Below the pieces are notes generated by a model. The model had not been told where the DNA came from, made no database searches, and was given only the letters and a program-made list of their open reading frames with translations. A stretch of DNA of 64,000 bases from Faecalibacterium sp. I3-3-89 (lineage in GTDB: Bacteria > Bacillota > Clostridia > Oscillospirales > Ruminococcaceae). The stretch lies in assembly GCF_023347275.1 (NCBI RefSeq), contig NZ_CP094468.1:2728001-2792000 (forward strand). Direction: 5' to 3'. Numbering within the stretch: the stretch's first letter is position 1; each line of letters opens with the position of its first letter. The translations under genes and the position numbers were made by a program. Of the stretch, positions 1 to 8,445 are shown one piece after another.

Positions 1-1508
1 CCGAGCTGGAAGGCTACGAGAAGGGTCAGGTCAGCGAGCTGGGCGCTGTCAACGTCATGACCGGCATCTACACCGGCCGCTCCCCCAAGGATAAGTTCAT
101 CGTCATGGACGAGAACTCCAAGGACACCGTGTGGTGGACTTCCGACGAGTACAAGAACGACAACCACCCCGCTTCTCAGGAAGCATGGGAGGCCGTGAAG
201 GAGATCGCCAAGAAGGAGCTTTCCAACAAGCGCCTGTACGTCGTCGATGCTTTCTGCGGTGCCAACAAGGACACCCGCATGGCCGTCCGCTTCATCATGG
301 AAGTGGCCTGGCAGGCACATTTCGTCACCAATATGTTCATCAAGCCCACCGCTGAGGAGCTGGCAAACTTCGAGCCTGATTTCGTGGTCTACAACGCTTC
401 CAAGGCCAAGGTCGAGAACTACAAGGAGCTGGGCCTGAACTCTGAGACTGCTGTCCTGTTCAACATCACCAGCAAGGAGCAGGTCATCGTCAACACCTGG
501 TACGGCGGCGAGATGAAGAAGGGTATGTTCTCCATGATGAACTACTTCCTGCCGCTGAAGGGCATCGCTTCCATGCACTGCTCTGCCAACACCGATATGG
601 AGGGCAAGAACACTGCCATCTTCTTCGGTCTGTCCGGCACCGGCAAGACCACCCTGTCCACCGACCCCAAGCGCCTGCTCATCGGTGATGACGAGCACGG
701 CTGGGACGACAACGGCGTCTTCAACTTCGAGGGCGGCTGCTACGCAAAGGTCATCAATCTGGACAAGGACTCCGAGCCTGACATCTACAACGCCATCAAG
801 CGCAACGCTCTGCTGGAGAACGTCACTCTGGACGCCGAGGGCCACATCGATTTCGCCGATAAGAGCGTGACCGAGAACACCCGCGTCTCCTACCCCATCG
901 ACCATATCCAGAACATCGTGCGCCCCATCTCTTCTGCTCCCGCTGCCAAGAACGTCATCTTCCTGTCTGCGGATGCATTCGGCGTCCTGCCCCCGGTCTC
1001 CATCCTGACCCCGGAGCAGACCCAGTACTACTTCCTGTCCGGCTTTACCGCAAAGCTGGCCGGCACCGAGCGCGGCATCACCGAGCCTACCCCCACCTTC
1101 TCTGCCTGCTTCGGTCAGGCCTTCCTCGAGCTGCACCCCACCAAGTACGCTGAGGAGCTGGTCAAGAAGATGCAGAAGAGCGGCGCCAAGGCTTATCTGG
1201 TCAACACCGGCTGGAACGGCACCGGCAAGCGCATCTCCATCAAGGATACCCGCGGCATCATCGACGCCATCCTGAGCGGTGCCATCAACGAGGCTCCCAC
1301 CAAGAAGATCCCCTACTTCGACTTTGAGGTCCCCACCGCTCTGCCCGGTGTTGACCCCGCCATCCTCGACCCCCGCGACACCTATGCAGATGCCGCTCAG
1401 TGGGAAGAGAAGGCCAAGGATCTGGCTGGCCGCTTCATCAAGAACTTCGCAAAGTACGAGGGCAACGAGCACGGCAAGGCTCTGGTCTCTGCCGGCCCCC
1501 AGCTGTAA
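1..1508 (+). CDS. pckA: Phosphoenolpyruvate carboxykinase (ATP), 5'-truncated by window edge
   Basis: Interconverts oxaloacetate + ATP with phosphoenolpyruvate + CO2 + ADP in the cytosol. The reading frame is already open at base 3, upstream of the first ATG at 57, so the true start lies outside the window. About 501 residues are visible, against about 530-540 for the family. Visible motifs are the substrate-binding [12 protein letters not shown], the P-loop [13 protein letters not shown] and the metal-binding [13 protein letters not shown], which together define the ATP-dependent (not GTP-dependent) family. In fermentative gut Firmicutes the enzyme often runs toward oxaloacetate and gains ATP; that direction is inference. 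The gene ends at TAA 1506-1508 and is followed by an intrinsic terminator, so it is probably monocistronic or last in its transcript. Confidence 0.97.
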   Translation, partial: ELEGYEKGQVSELGAVNVMTGIYTGRSPKDKFIVMDENSKDTVWWTSDEYKNDNHPASQEAWEAVKEIAKKELSNKRLYVVDAFCGANKDTRMAVRFIMEVAWQAHFVTNMFIKPTAEELANFEPDFVVYNASKAKVENYKELGLNSETAVLFNITSKEQVIVNTWYGGEMKKGMFSMMNYFLPLKGIASMHCSANTDMEGKNTAIFFGLSGTGKTTLSTDPKRLLIGDDEHGWDDNGVFNFEGGCYAKVINLDKDSEPDIYNAIKRNALLENVTLDAEGHIDFADKSVTENTRVSYPIDHIQNIVRPISSAPAAKNVIFLSADAFGVLPPVSILTPEQTQYYFLSGFTAKLAGTERGITEPTPTFSACFGQAFLELHPTKYAEELVKKMQKSGAKAYLVNTGWNGTGKRISIKDTRGIIDAILSGAINEAPTKKIPYFDFEVPTALPGVDPAILDPRDTYADAAQWEEKAKDLAGRFIKNFAKYEGNEHGKALVSAGPQL

Positions 1509-1542
1509 GCTGACAGCGCCTCTTACATAAGGCCATAAAATC

Positions 1543-1590
1543 AAAACCCATCCGGTTTCCCGCAAAAAGGAAGTCGGATGGGTTTTTCTT
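1543..1590 (+). terminator. Rho-independent terminator of pckA
   Basis: A 12-bp stem (1543-1554 with 1575-1586) is followed by TTTTTCTT, 35 bases after the pckA stop. Confidence 0.9.
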
Positions 1591-1686
1591 GTAATTCATC
1601 TCGTTTTATGGTACTCTAATGCGATGTGAATGATCTCACGGGATGTCTTTCGGGACAGACCTCGAGCGAAACATTATTCCAAAAGC

Positions 1687-1735
1687 AAAAAAGATTGACC
1701 GCCTCTGTTCCCCAACGGATCGGTCAATCTTTTTT
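1687..1735. terminator. Bidirectional terminator hairpin
   Basis: A perfect 15-bp stem has A-runs on the left and T-runs on the right, so it can act on both strands. It separates pckA from the ABC gene and would end the minus-strand candidate RNA. Confidence 0.8.
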
Positions 1736-1786
1736 AACTAGATGCCGGTAAGGAGCTGACCATTTTGCAGGCAGTGCCTTTTCCTT
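1687..1786 (-). ncRNA. Candidate small RNA with own promoter and terminator
   Basis: On the minus strand a consensus promoter (1793-1821) would start a transcript near 1786. It would run about 100 nt into a strong hairpin (1721-1735 pairing with 1687-1701, 15 bp) that ends in a T-run. No protein gene lies on this strand between promoter and terminator. The only in-frame ATG gives a nine-codon reading frame without a good ribosome binding site. I do not recognise the RNA family. The hairpin could equally stop read-through from the + strand. Confidence 0.5.
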
Positions 1787-1792
1787 ATTTTT

Positions 1793-1821
1793 AGTATAGT
1801 GGCATCTCCCCTTTTTGTCAA
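1793..1821 (-). promoter_or_regulatory. Sigma-A promoter of candidate small RNA
   Basis: On the minus strand: TTGACA (1816-1821), a 17-bp spacer, then TATACT (1793-1798). It points away from the ABC gene toward the 1687-1735 hairpin. Confidence 0.65.
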
Positions 1822-1931
1822 GCATCTCTCTTCTCCAAAAAATGACCGATCCTATTTTTTTTTTGCAAAAATCTGTTATACTGAACCCAGCTTCTGCCCT
1901 GCGGCAGGAAGCATAGAGGGGGATATTGCAT

Positions 1932-3557
1932 ATGAAAAAAGCAACGGTCAACGACTACTTCCGACATCACTGGATGAAGCTCATGCTCTTCGCGCTCTTT
2001 ACGGCGGCGGTATCCTTTTTCGCGCCGCTGAAAAACTTCCAGCTCAAGTGGCTCATCGATTCTAGAAGCAAGCAGGAGGCGCTGGGCTATATGGGGCTGG
2101 TGTTCCTCATCACCTTCACCAGCTGGTTTTTCGAACGGCTGAGCCGCCGCTCCTTTACAAAACTCGCCTGCGGCGCAGTGGAGCAGGTACGGGGGCAGGT
2201 CATGGAGCGGGTGCTGCGCCGCCCGGTGTCCCAATATCAGCGGGAGGGCGATGCAGCCTATCTCTCCCTGCTGACCACCGACCTGCGCACTCTCTACGAC
2301 GACTATTATATGTCCCTCTTCAACATCGCGTTCTGGGGCGGCATCATGCTCTGTGCGCTGGGGATGTATCTTTACATCAGCCCGGTGATGCTGGCGGCCA
2401 TCCTGCTTGTGACCGTGCCGCCGCTGGTCCTGCCCCGGAAGATGAATGAACAGCTCAAAGCCTCCCGAGACGCTTTTTCGCTCCAGATGGCGGGCTACAC
2501 CCAGCAGCTCAAGGAGCTTCTGGGCGGGTTCGAGGTCATCCGGGGCTTTCTGCGGGAGGACGCCTATACCGCCCGCCACCGGGATGCTGCCCGGCAGGCC
2601 CGCGACAGCGAGCAGGCCTACCAGCAGAGCCTCAACGCCATGGTGGTCAACACCTCTCTCATCAGCAACCTCATCTTCCCCATCGTCATGCTGGTGGGCC
2701 TTTTTCTCGCTTTCGACGGGCGGCTGACGATGGGCACCGTCTCCACCGCCGCCAGCATGGCGAACTTCGTCATCACGCCCTGTAATCAAATCGCCCAGTG
2801 CTGGGCCAAGGTCAGATCCTCGAAGGGCATTCGTCAGCGGCTGGAAGCAGCCATGTCCGGCCCGGAAAAAGTTTCTGCGGGCCGGGCCATCGGTAAACTC
2901 GAGCACATCGAGTGCAAGGACACCGGCTTTGCCTACCCCGGAGCCGCTGCACCGGTGCTGCGCGGCGTCCGGCTGACGGTCTCCGGGCAGGAAAAGGCCG
3001 TCCTCGTGGGCGAAAGCGGCTGCGGCAAGTCTACACTGGCAAAGCTGCTGTTCCAGTACTACCCAGACTATACCGGCAGCATCCTCTTCAACGGCCAGCA
3101 GCTGCGGGACATCGACCGTCAGAGCCTCTACCAGCGGGTAGGCTACATTGCCCAGACAACCTATCTCTTCAATGACACCCTCCGCAGCAACATCTGCCTC
3201 GGCGCGGACTTCCCCGAGGCTCAGCTTTCCCACGCCATCGGGACGGCGGGCCTCACCGACTGGGTGAGCACCCTGCCCGACGGCCTCGACACCCTCATCA
3301 GCGAGAACGGCAAGAATCTCTCCGGCGGGCAGCGCCAGCGCATCGGCATTGCACGGCTGGCGCTTCGCCGGTACGACCTCATCATCGCCGACGAGATCAC
3401 CGCCAGCCTCGACCCCGACACCAGCGGACAGGTCATGGAAAATCTGCTCGCTCTCCCCTGCATGGTGGTGGCCATCACCCACGACGTATCGGGGGCGTTC
3501 ATGAAGCAGTTTGACAAGGTATACCGGGTGGAGCACGGAAGCGTCACACAAGCATAA
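1932..3557 (+). CDS. ABC exporter, fused permease and ATPase
   Basis: 541-aa half-transporter that presumably works as a homodimer in the cytoplasmic membrane. The N-terminal ~300 residues form a type 1 exporter membrane domain. The C-terminal nucleotide-binding domain has Walker A GESGCGKST, signature LSGGQRQR, Walker B LIIADE, D-loop SLDPD and the H-loop His in AITHD. ATG 1932 is preferred over TTG 1926 because AGAGGGGG lies about 9 bases before the ATG and too close to the TTG. An extended -10 (TGTTATACT, 1875-1882) lies upstream behind a run of ten Ts. Single-gene exporters of this layout move peptides, lipids or drugs; nothing here fixes the substrate. It is similar in layout to the exporter at 25615 but has a different context and a chromosomal base composition. 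Confidence 0.9.
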   Translation: MKKATVNDYFRHHWMKLMLFALFTAAVSFFAPLKNFQLKWLIDSRSKQEALGYMGLVFLITFTSWFFERLSRRSFTKLACGAVEQVRGQVMERVLRRPVSQYQREGDAAYLSLLTTDLRTLYDDYYMSLFNIAFWGGIMLCALGMYLYISPVMLAAILLVTVPPLVLPRKMNEQLKASRDAFSLQMAGYTQQLKELLGGFEVIRGFLREDAYTARHRDAARQARDSEQAYQQSLNAMVVNTSLISNLIFPIVMLVGLFLAFDGRLTMGTVSTAASMANFVITPCNQIAQCWAKVRSSKGIRQRLEAAMSGPEKVSAGRAIGKLEHIECKDTGFAYPGAAAPVLRGVRLTVSGQEKAVLVGESGCGKSTLAKLLFQYYPDYTGSILFNGQQLRDIDRQSLYQRVGYIAQTTYLFNDTLRSNICLGADFPEAQLSHAIGTAGLTDWVSTLPDGLDTLISENGKNLSGGQRQRIGIARLALRRYDLIIADEITASLDPDTSGQVMENLLALPCMVVAITHDVSGAFMKQFDKVYRVEHGSVTQA

Positions 3558-3604
3558 AAAGGAGGGCCTGTGCCGGGTTTCAGCACAGGCCCTCCTCTTG
3601 TTTT
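3558..3604. terminator. Bidirectional terminator between ABC gene and putP
   Basis: A 13-bp GC-rich stem (3561-3573 with 3583-3595) has A residues on the left and T residues on the right, between convergent genes. Confidence 0.85.
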
Positions 3605-3609
3605 ATTGG

Positions 3610-5127
3610 TTATTTTGCCGCGTCGAACTCGGCGAGGATGTCGGCCTCCGGGGCCGGGGTCACAAGGCTGACCACCACGCAGACAGCCAGCGAGACGAGG
3701 AAGGCGGGCAGCAGCTCATAGATGCCAAAGACGCCGCCCAGCGGGCTGACGAGGTACTTCCAGACGAAGACCATCAGGCCGCCGGAAAGCATACCGGCCA
3801 GCGCGCCCTGCCAGTTGCAGCGCTTCCAGAACAGAGCACAGAGGACGACCGCGCCGAAGGCGCCGCCGAAGCCGGCCCACGCGAAGCTGACGATGCCGAA
3901 GACGCTGGAGTTGGGGTCGCGGGCCAGCACCACGCCCACCACGCTGACGCAGACGATGGTCAGGCGGGCGGCGAAGAGGCTCTGCTTCTCGCTCAGCTTG
4001 AGGTGGGCGAACTCCTGCAGGATGTTCTGGGATACGCTGGACGCAGCGGCCAGCATCTGGCTGTCCGCCGTGGACATGGTGGCCGCAAGGATGCCTGCAA
4101 GAATGAGTCCGGCCAGAATGGCCGCCAGTACGCCGTGCTGGCTGATGAGGCTGGCGACGCGGACGATGAGGGTCTCACTGGTGGAGCCGCTGAGGAATTC
4201 CAGCGCACCGGCCTTGGTCATGCCGAGGCCCACCATGCCGATGAGGATGGATGCTGCCATGGCGATGACCACCCAGACGGTCGCAATGCGGCGGCTGAGC
4301 ACCAGTTTCTTCTCGTCCTCGATGGCCATGAAGCGGAGCAGGATATGGGGCATTCCAAAGTAGCCGAGGCCCCACGCCATCGTGGAGACGATGTCCAGCA
4401 GGCTGTAGGACGTCGCCCCGCCGGTCACGGCGTCGTGACTGGCGGTCATGGTCAGGTAGCCGGAAAGGCTCTGGGCGTTCTCCACCACAGCGCCCCAGCC
4501 TCCGGCCACGACGATGCCATAGCCCAGAACCGCCACGAGGGCCAGCGACATGACCACCGACTGGATGAGGTCGGTGGTGGTGACGGCCCGGAAGCCGCCC
4601 AGAATGGTATAGCCCACGATGACGAGGGCCGACACCAGCATGGCGGCCATGTAGTCCACCCCGAAAAGGCTGTGGAACAGCTTGCCGCAGGCCGCAAAGC
4701 CCGAAGCCGTGTAGGGCACGAAAAAGACGATGATGATGACCGCGCCCAGAGCGTTCAGCAGGTTGCGCTGGTCATGGAAGCGGAGCGACAAGAACTGCGG
4801 CACGGTGATGGCGTCGAGGTTGGCCGAGTAGCGGCGCAGACGCCGGGCCACGATGAGCCAGTTGAGCCATGTGCCCAGCGCAAGGCCGATGGCCGTCCAG
4901 CCCGGCGAGGCGATGCCGCTCAGGTAGGCCAGACCCGGCATACCCATCAGAAGCCAGCTGGACATATCGCTGGCCTCGGCGCTCATGGCCGTGACCAGCG
5001 GGCCCATCTTCCGCCCGCCGAGGTAGAAGTCGGTGCTGTCGTTGTTGGTCTTGCTGTAGGCGAAGCCCACCAGCAGCATGGCCGCAAGATAGACGATGAT
5101 GGTGACGATGATACAGATCTCACTCAT
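3610..5127 (-). CDS. putP: Sodium/proline symporter, SSS family
   Basis: 505-aa polytopic membrane protein of the sodium:solute symporter family, close to the usual length of PutP (about 500) and with about 13 hydrophobic helices. The segment FYLGGRKMGPLVTAMSAEASDMSSWLLMG-type near residues 35-60 and the GGFRAVTTTD loop are typical of PutP-like members. It imports proline, or a related solute, driven by Na+. Three ATGs lie close together; the one at 5127 is chosen because AAGGGGG sits 8 bases upstream, against 2 for the ATG at 5133. A promoter lies at 5172-5201. The gene is monocistronic, ending at a shared terminator. Other SSS substrates such as pantothenate are possible, but the best overall fit is proline. 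Confidence 0.88.
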   Translation of the reverse strand: MSEICIIVTIIVYLAAMLLVGFAYSKTNNDSTDFYLGGRKMGPLVTAMSAEASDMSSWLLMGMPGLAYLSGIASPGWTAIGLALGTWLNWLIVARRLRRYSANLDAITVPQFLSLRFHDQRNLLNALGAVIIIVFFVPYTASGFAACGKLFHSLFGVDYMAAMLVSALVIVGYTILGGFRAVTTTDLIQSVVMSLALVAVLGYGIVVAGGWGAVVENAQSLSGYLTMTASHDAVTGGATSYSLLDIVSTMAWGLGYFGMPHILLRFMAIEDEKKLVLSRRIATVWVVIAMAASILIGMVGLGMTKAGALEFLSGSTSETLIVRVASLISQHGVLAAILAGLILAGILAATMSTADSQMLAAASSVSQNILQEFAHLKLSEKQSLFAARLTIVCVSVVGVVLARDPNSSVFGIVSFAWAGFGGAFGAVVLCALFWKRCNWQGALAGMLSGGLMVFVWKYLVSPLGGVFGIYELLPAFLVSLAVCVVVSLVTPAPEADILAEFDAAK

Positions 5128-5171
5128 ATACATTTCCCCCTTTGCTGCTTTCTCTATAAAAGCATGGCACG

Positions 5172-5201
5172 ATTTTACCACACTAAAGCAGCAAAGTGCA
5201 A
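5172..5201 (-). promoter_or_regulatory. Promoter of putP
   Basis: On the minus strand: TTGCAC (5196-5201), an 18-bp spacer, then TAAAAT (5172-5177), about 45 bases before the start codon. Confidence 0.6.
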
Positions 5202-5277
5202 CCCTCTCCGACAGATTCTTCTCCTATGACCGAAAATTCGTCCTTTCCAGCGTCCAAAATCGCTCAATATGCCAACA

Positions 5278-5304
5278 GGCCGCCCCCTTTTCAGGGGACG
5301 GCCC
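5278..5304 (-). terminator. GC-rich hairpin after the GtrA-like gene
   Basis: An interrupted inverted repeat (GGCCG-CCCCC against GGGG-CGGCC) lies about 45 bases past the gene at 5350. There is no clear T-tract, so termination is only likely. Confidence 0.4.
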
Positions 5305-5349
5305 GCCGGTTTGGATGAAGAAAATGATGAAAATAGAGAGGATGTCAGT

Positions 5350-5901
5350 TTATTTTGCGGCCTCGCCCTCGGGGAAGATGATCTTGTTCACGAAGAAGAA
5401 GATCACCATCGAGATGCCGCCGTTGAGCACGGTGGTGCCGATGTTGTAGATGAAGTCGGGCACCAGCAGACCGGCCACCGCCACCCAGATGCAGTTGATG
5501 GAGTTGACGATGCAGGTGATGAGACAGAAGGCCAGCAGGTACCAGCCGATCTGTTTTGCCAGATCGCCCTTGCTGCGGAAGACGAGGCTGCGCTGGATGG
5601 GGAAATTGATGCACTCGCCGACGATCATGGCCACCATGTAGGCGCAGAAGTAGGGCAGGCCGCCGTGGGCCGCATCGTAGCCGAGGATGTTCCACTTGAA
5701 GGTCTCCCCGAAGAGGGTGATGTCGATGCCCGGCCAGCCGAAGTCCACCACCGGCAGACCGGCAAAAGCTTTGGGCAGAAATTGCAGCAGCAGGTACTTG
5801 AACACGGTGATGAGGTTGGACACGATAACGAACAGTCCGCCCTCCCGCACCCATTTGGCCGCAGCCGGATGCTTTTGGGCAAAGATATTCCAGAAATTCA
5901 C
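5350..5901 (-). CDS. GtrA-like family membrane protein
   Basis: 183-aa protein with four predicted membrane helices and the family-typical NFPIQRSLVF motif near residues 105-115. GtrA-like proteins (PF04138) are thought to help flip or position polyprenol-linked sugars for cell-surface glycosylation; the substrate here is unknown. The gene starts 15 bases after the family 3 glycosidase gene at 5917 on the same strand, so the two are probably co-transcribed. The ribosome binding site is AAGGAGG about 6 bases before ATG 5901. Confidence 0.82.
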   Translation of the reverse strand: MNFWNIFAQKHPAAAKWVREGGLFVIVSNLITVFKYLLLQFLPKAFAGLPVVDFGWPGIDITLFGETFKWNILGYDAAHGGLPYFCAYMVAMIVGECINFPIQRSLVFRSKGDLAKQIGWYLLAFCLITCIVNSINCIWVAVAGLLVPDFIYNIGTTVLNGGISMVIFFFVNKIIFPEGEAAK

Positions 5902-5916
5902 GGTCGTTCCTCCTTC

Positions 5917-8340
5917 TCAGCCCTGACGCAGCCGCTTTTTCAGCTGGGCGTTCAGGATGGCGTTCTTGATAAATTCGTAGATGACCCGGACGATGCCCAC
6001 CAGCCAGAATCCCTTCAGCTCCCAGACGAGGCCGTCCACCATCCCCATGCTGACCATGCCGTTGGTCATCTTAGCCAGCGCACGGAGGGGCATATTGTAC
6101 TGGAAGACGGTGTTCAGGTCGGGCTTGCCCTTTGCAAAGCTGGCGTCGAGACGGCTGCGCAGCACCTTCTGGGCCAGCCAGCCCAGCGGGCTGCGGCCAT
6201 GATCCATCTCGCCCAGCGTCATGTTCCGGTCAATGCGGACGACGTCCTCCGGGATGGGATGGCCCAGCAGGGCCTCGAACTCGGTGTCGGTCACATAGGT
6301 GATCTGACCGGAGACGTAGTGGGTCAGGCTCAGGCCCGCGTAGGGGTCGGGGGCATTGGTGCCCTTGACGGTGATGTCTGCCGTCAGGCGGATGTCCACG
6401 CTGGACGCGCCCACCCGGAGCTGGTAGCTGCCGCCCTCGACCTCCCATGCGTTGGTCTTGACGTTCCAGTAGCGGAACGCCTTATCGTCCAGCGCGATGG
6501 CCACGGTCTTGCTCTCGCCGGGGGCGAGAGAGACCTTTGCAAAGCCCTTCAGCTCCTGCTCGGGGCGGAAGACCTTCGCATCCGGCTTTGCGACGTAGAG
6601 CTGGACGATCTCGGCACCGGCGGCGCTGCCGGTGTTGGTGACGGTAAGGGTCACGCCCGTTTCGTCGGCCTTGAGGCCGCTGTATTCAAAGGTGGTGTAG
6701 CTCAGGCCGTAGCCGAAGGGGAAGGCAGGCTTCACACCGGCGGTCTGATAGTAGCGGTAGCCCACATACAGGCCCTCGCGGTACTCCACGTTCCGGCCCT
6801 CGCCGCCGAAGTTTGCCTTGGCGGGGGTGTCGTCGTAGGCCTTTGCCCACGTCTGGGACAGCTTGCCGCAGGGGCAGAGCTTTCCAGTGAGGATGTCCGC
6901 TGCCGCACCGGCACCCGCCTGTCCGCCCAGCGCGCCGTAGACCAGCGCCTTGCACCGGCCCACCCACGGGGTCTCCACCGGCGCACCGGCGCTCAGCAGG
7001 ACGACGACATTCGGGTTGACGGCGGCCACTGCGTCCAGAAGCTGCTGCTGGTTCTCGGCCAGCGCCATATCGGCGCGGTCAAGGCCCTCGCTCTCCCGCA
7101 GCTCGTCGAGGCCGAGGCAGAGCAGGACGGTGTCGGCCTGCTTTGCGAGGGAGACGGCCTCCTCCTGCTTTTTGGGGTCTGCGGCCCCCTGACGGTCGAA
7201 GCCGGAGGCGTAACCCACAAAGGCGATGCCGCGGTCGTCGGCTTTGATGCAGTCCAGCAGAGCATCTACTTGGAGCGCATTGACGGCGCTGGAGCCTGCG
7301 CCCTGATAGCGGGGCGTCTGGGCAAAGTCGCCGATGATGGCCAGCTTTTCGCCCGCCTTCAGGGGCAGGATGCCGTCCTCGTTCTTGAGCAGGACGATGC
7401 TCTCGGCGGCGGCGCGGCGGGCCAGTGCGTGGTGGGCAGCCGCGTCAAAGGTGCGGGGGGCTTTCTCCACTGCCGCGTGGGTGGAGAGCACCAGCTCCAG
7501 CAGCTCGTCGAGGCGGGCGTCGAGGTCGGCCTCGGCGACTTTGCCGTCCTTCACGGCCTTCATCAGCTCCCGGATGGAGTCGCCGCCGGGGCAGGGCATC
7601 TCGAGGGTGGAGCCGTTCTTCACGCCGAGGGCGTGGTCGTTGGAGCCGCCCCAGTCGGTGACGACCGCCCCGTCGAAGCCCCAATCCTTCCGCAGGATGT
7701 CCTGCAGGAGATGGGCGTTCTCGTTGGCGTAGGTGCCGTTGATGAGGTTGTAGGAGGTCATGATGGTCTTGGGCCGGGCCTCCTTGACCACGATCTCGAA
7801 GCCGGTCAGGTACAGCTCCCGCAGGGTGCGCTCGTCCACCACCGAGTCGGAGGCCATCCGGCGCAGCTCCTGACTGTTGACCGCGAAGTGCTTGGGGCAG
7901 GCCGCGATGCCTTTTTTCTGGATGCCCCGCACATAGGCCGCAGCCATTTTGCCTGCAAGGATGGGGTCCTCCGAAAAATACTCGAAGTCACGGCCGCAGA
8001 GGGGGCTGCGCTGGATGTTCAGGCCGGGGCCGAGGAGGACAGCCACCTCCTGTGCGGCGGCCTCCTCGCCCATCGCCTCGCCCACGGCCTCGCCGAGGGC
8101 CTCGTCCCAGCTGCACGCCGTGGCGGAGGAGGTCGGGAAGCAGGTGGCCGGGACGCTGGGGTTCAGGCCCAGATGGTCGGCCGCCCCCGCCTGCTTGCGG
8201 ACGCCGTTGGGGCCGTCCGACAGGGTAATGGACGGGATGCCCTTGCCGGGCAGGGCACGGGTGGTGAAGACCGTCTCGCCCGAGAGCAGGGCACATTTCT
8301 GTTCTAGGTTCAGTTTCCGGATGATGTCAGTGTGCTTCAT
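5917..8340 (-). CDS. Glycoside hydrolase family 3, cytoplasmic beta-glucosidase-like
   Basis: 807-aa family 3 enzyme in canonical order. First comes the TIM-barrel domain (SDGPNGVRKQ, then nucleophile Asp in VVTDWGGSND). The alpha/beta sandwich follows (AIIGDFAQTPRYQGAGSS), then a fibronectin-III-like domain (PEQELKGFAKVSLAPGES). About 120 extra residues at the C terminus end in a hydrophobic stretch. No signal peptide is seen, so the catalytic part is probably intracellular and acts on imported oligosaccharides. The start is ATG 8340, since GAGGA lies 7 bases upstream; an in-frame ATG at 8373 has no good ribosome binding site. Exact sugar specificity (glucosidase, xylosidase or other) cannot be read from sequence. 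It is the first gene of a pair with the GtrA-like gene. Confidence 0.92.
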   Translation of the reverse strand: MKHTDIIRKLNLEQKCALLSGETVFTTRALPGKGIPSITLSDGPNGVRKQAGAADHLGLNPSVPATCFPTSSATACSWDEALGEAVGEAMGEEAAAQEVAVLLGPGLNIQRSPLCGRDFEYFSEDPILAGKMAAAYVRGIQKKGIAACPKHFAVNSQELRRMASDSVVDERTLRELYLTGFEIVVKEARPKTIMTSYNLINGTYANENAHLLQDILRKDWGFDGAVVTDWGGSNDHALGVKNGSTLEMPCPGGDSIRELMKAVKDGKVAEADLDARLDELLELVLSTHAAVEKAPRTFDAAAHHALARRAAAESIVLLKNEDGILPLKAGEKLAIIGDFAQTPRYQGAGSSAVNALQVDALLDCIKADDRGIAFVGYASGFDRQGAADPKKQEEAVSLAKQADTVLLCLGLDELRESEGLDRADMALAENQQQLLDAVAAVNPNVVVLLSAGAPVETPWVGRCKALVYGALGGQAGAGAAADILTGKLCPCGKLSQTWAKAYDDTPAKANFGGEGRNVEYREGLYVGYRYYQTAGVKPAFPFGYGLSYTTFEYSGLKADETGVTLTVTNTGSAAGAEIVQLYVAKPDAKVFRPEQELKGFAKVSLAPGESKTVAIALDDKAFRYWNVKTNAWEVEGGSYQLRVGASSVDIRLTADITVKGTNAPDPYAGLSLTHYVSGQITYVTDTEFEALLGHPIPEDVVRIDRNMTLGEMDHGRSPLGWLAQKVLRSRLDASFAKGKPDLNTVFQYNMPLRALAKMTNGMVSMGMVDGLVWELKGFWLVGIVRVIYEFIKNAILNAQLKKRLRQG

Positions 8341-8368
8341 CGCATTTTCCTCATTGATCCCTGAGCGG

Positions 8369-8405
8369 GGCAAAGGCCCGCTGTTCGCTGCAGCGGGCCT
8401 TTGCC
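8369..8405 (-). terminator. Strong hairpin between the two family 3 glycosidase genes
   Basis: A 15-bp inverted repeat (GGCAAAGGCCCGCTG and its complement) lies about 40 bases past the stop of the gene at 8446. It lacks a long T-tract, so it may attenuate rather than end transcription into the next gene. Confidence 0.6.
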
Positions 8406-8445
8406 ATCGGTTTTGTTCAGGTGCTGCACGGAGAGTGCTTACGTC

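Noticed and set aside
1855..1864. Ten-T tract as a phase-variable element of the exporter promoter
   Set aside because: It lies where a -35 would be, but the promoter can work through its extended -10, and T-tracts are common in AT-rich upstream DNA; evidence is too thin.
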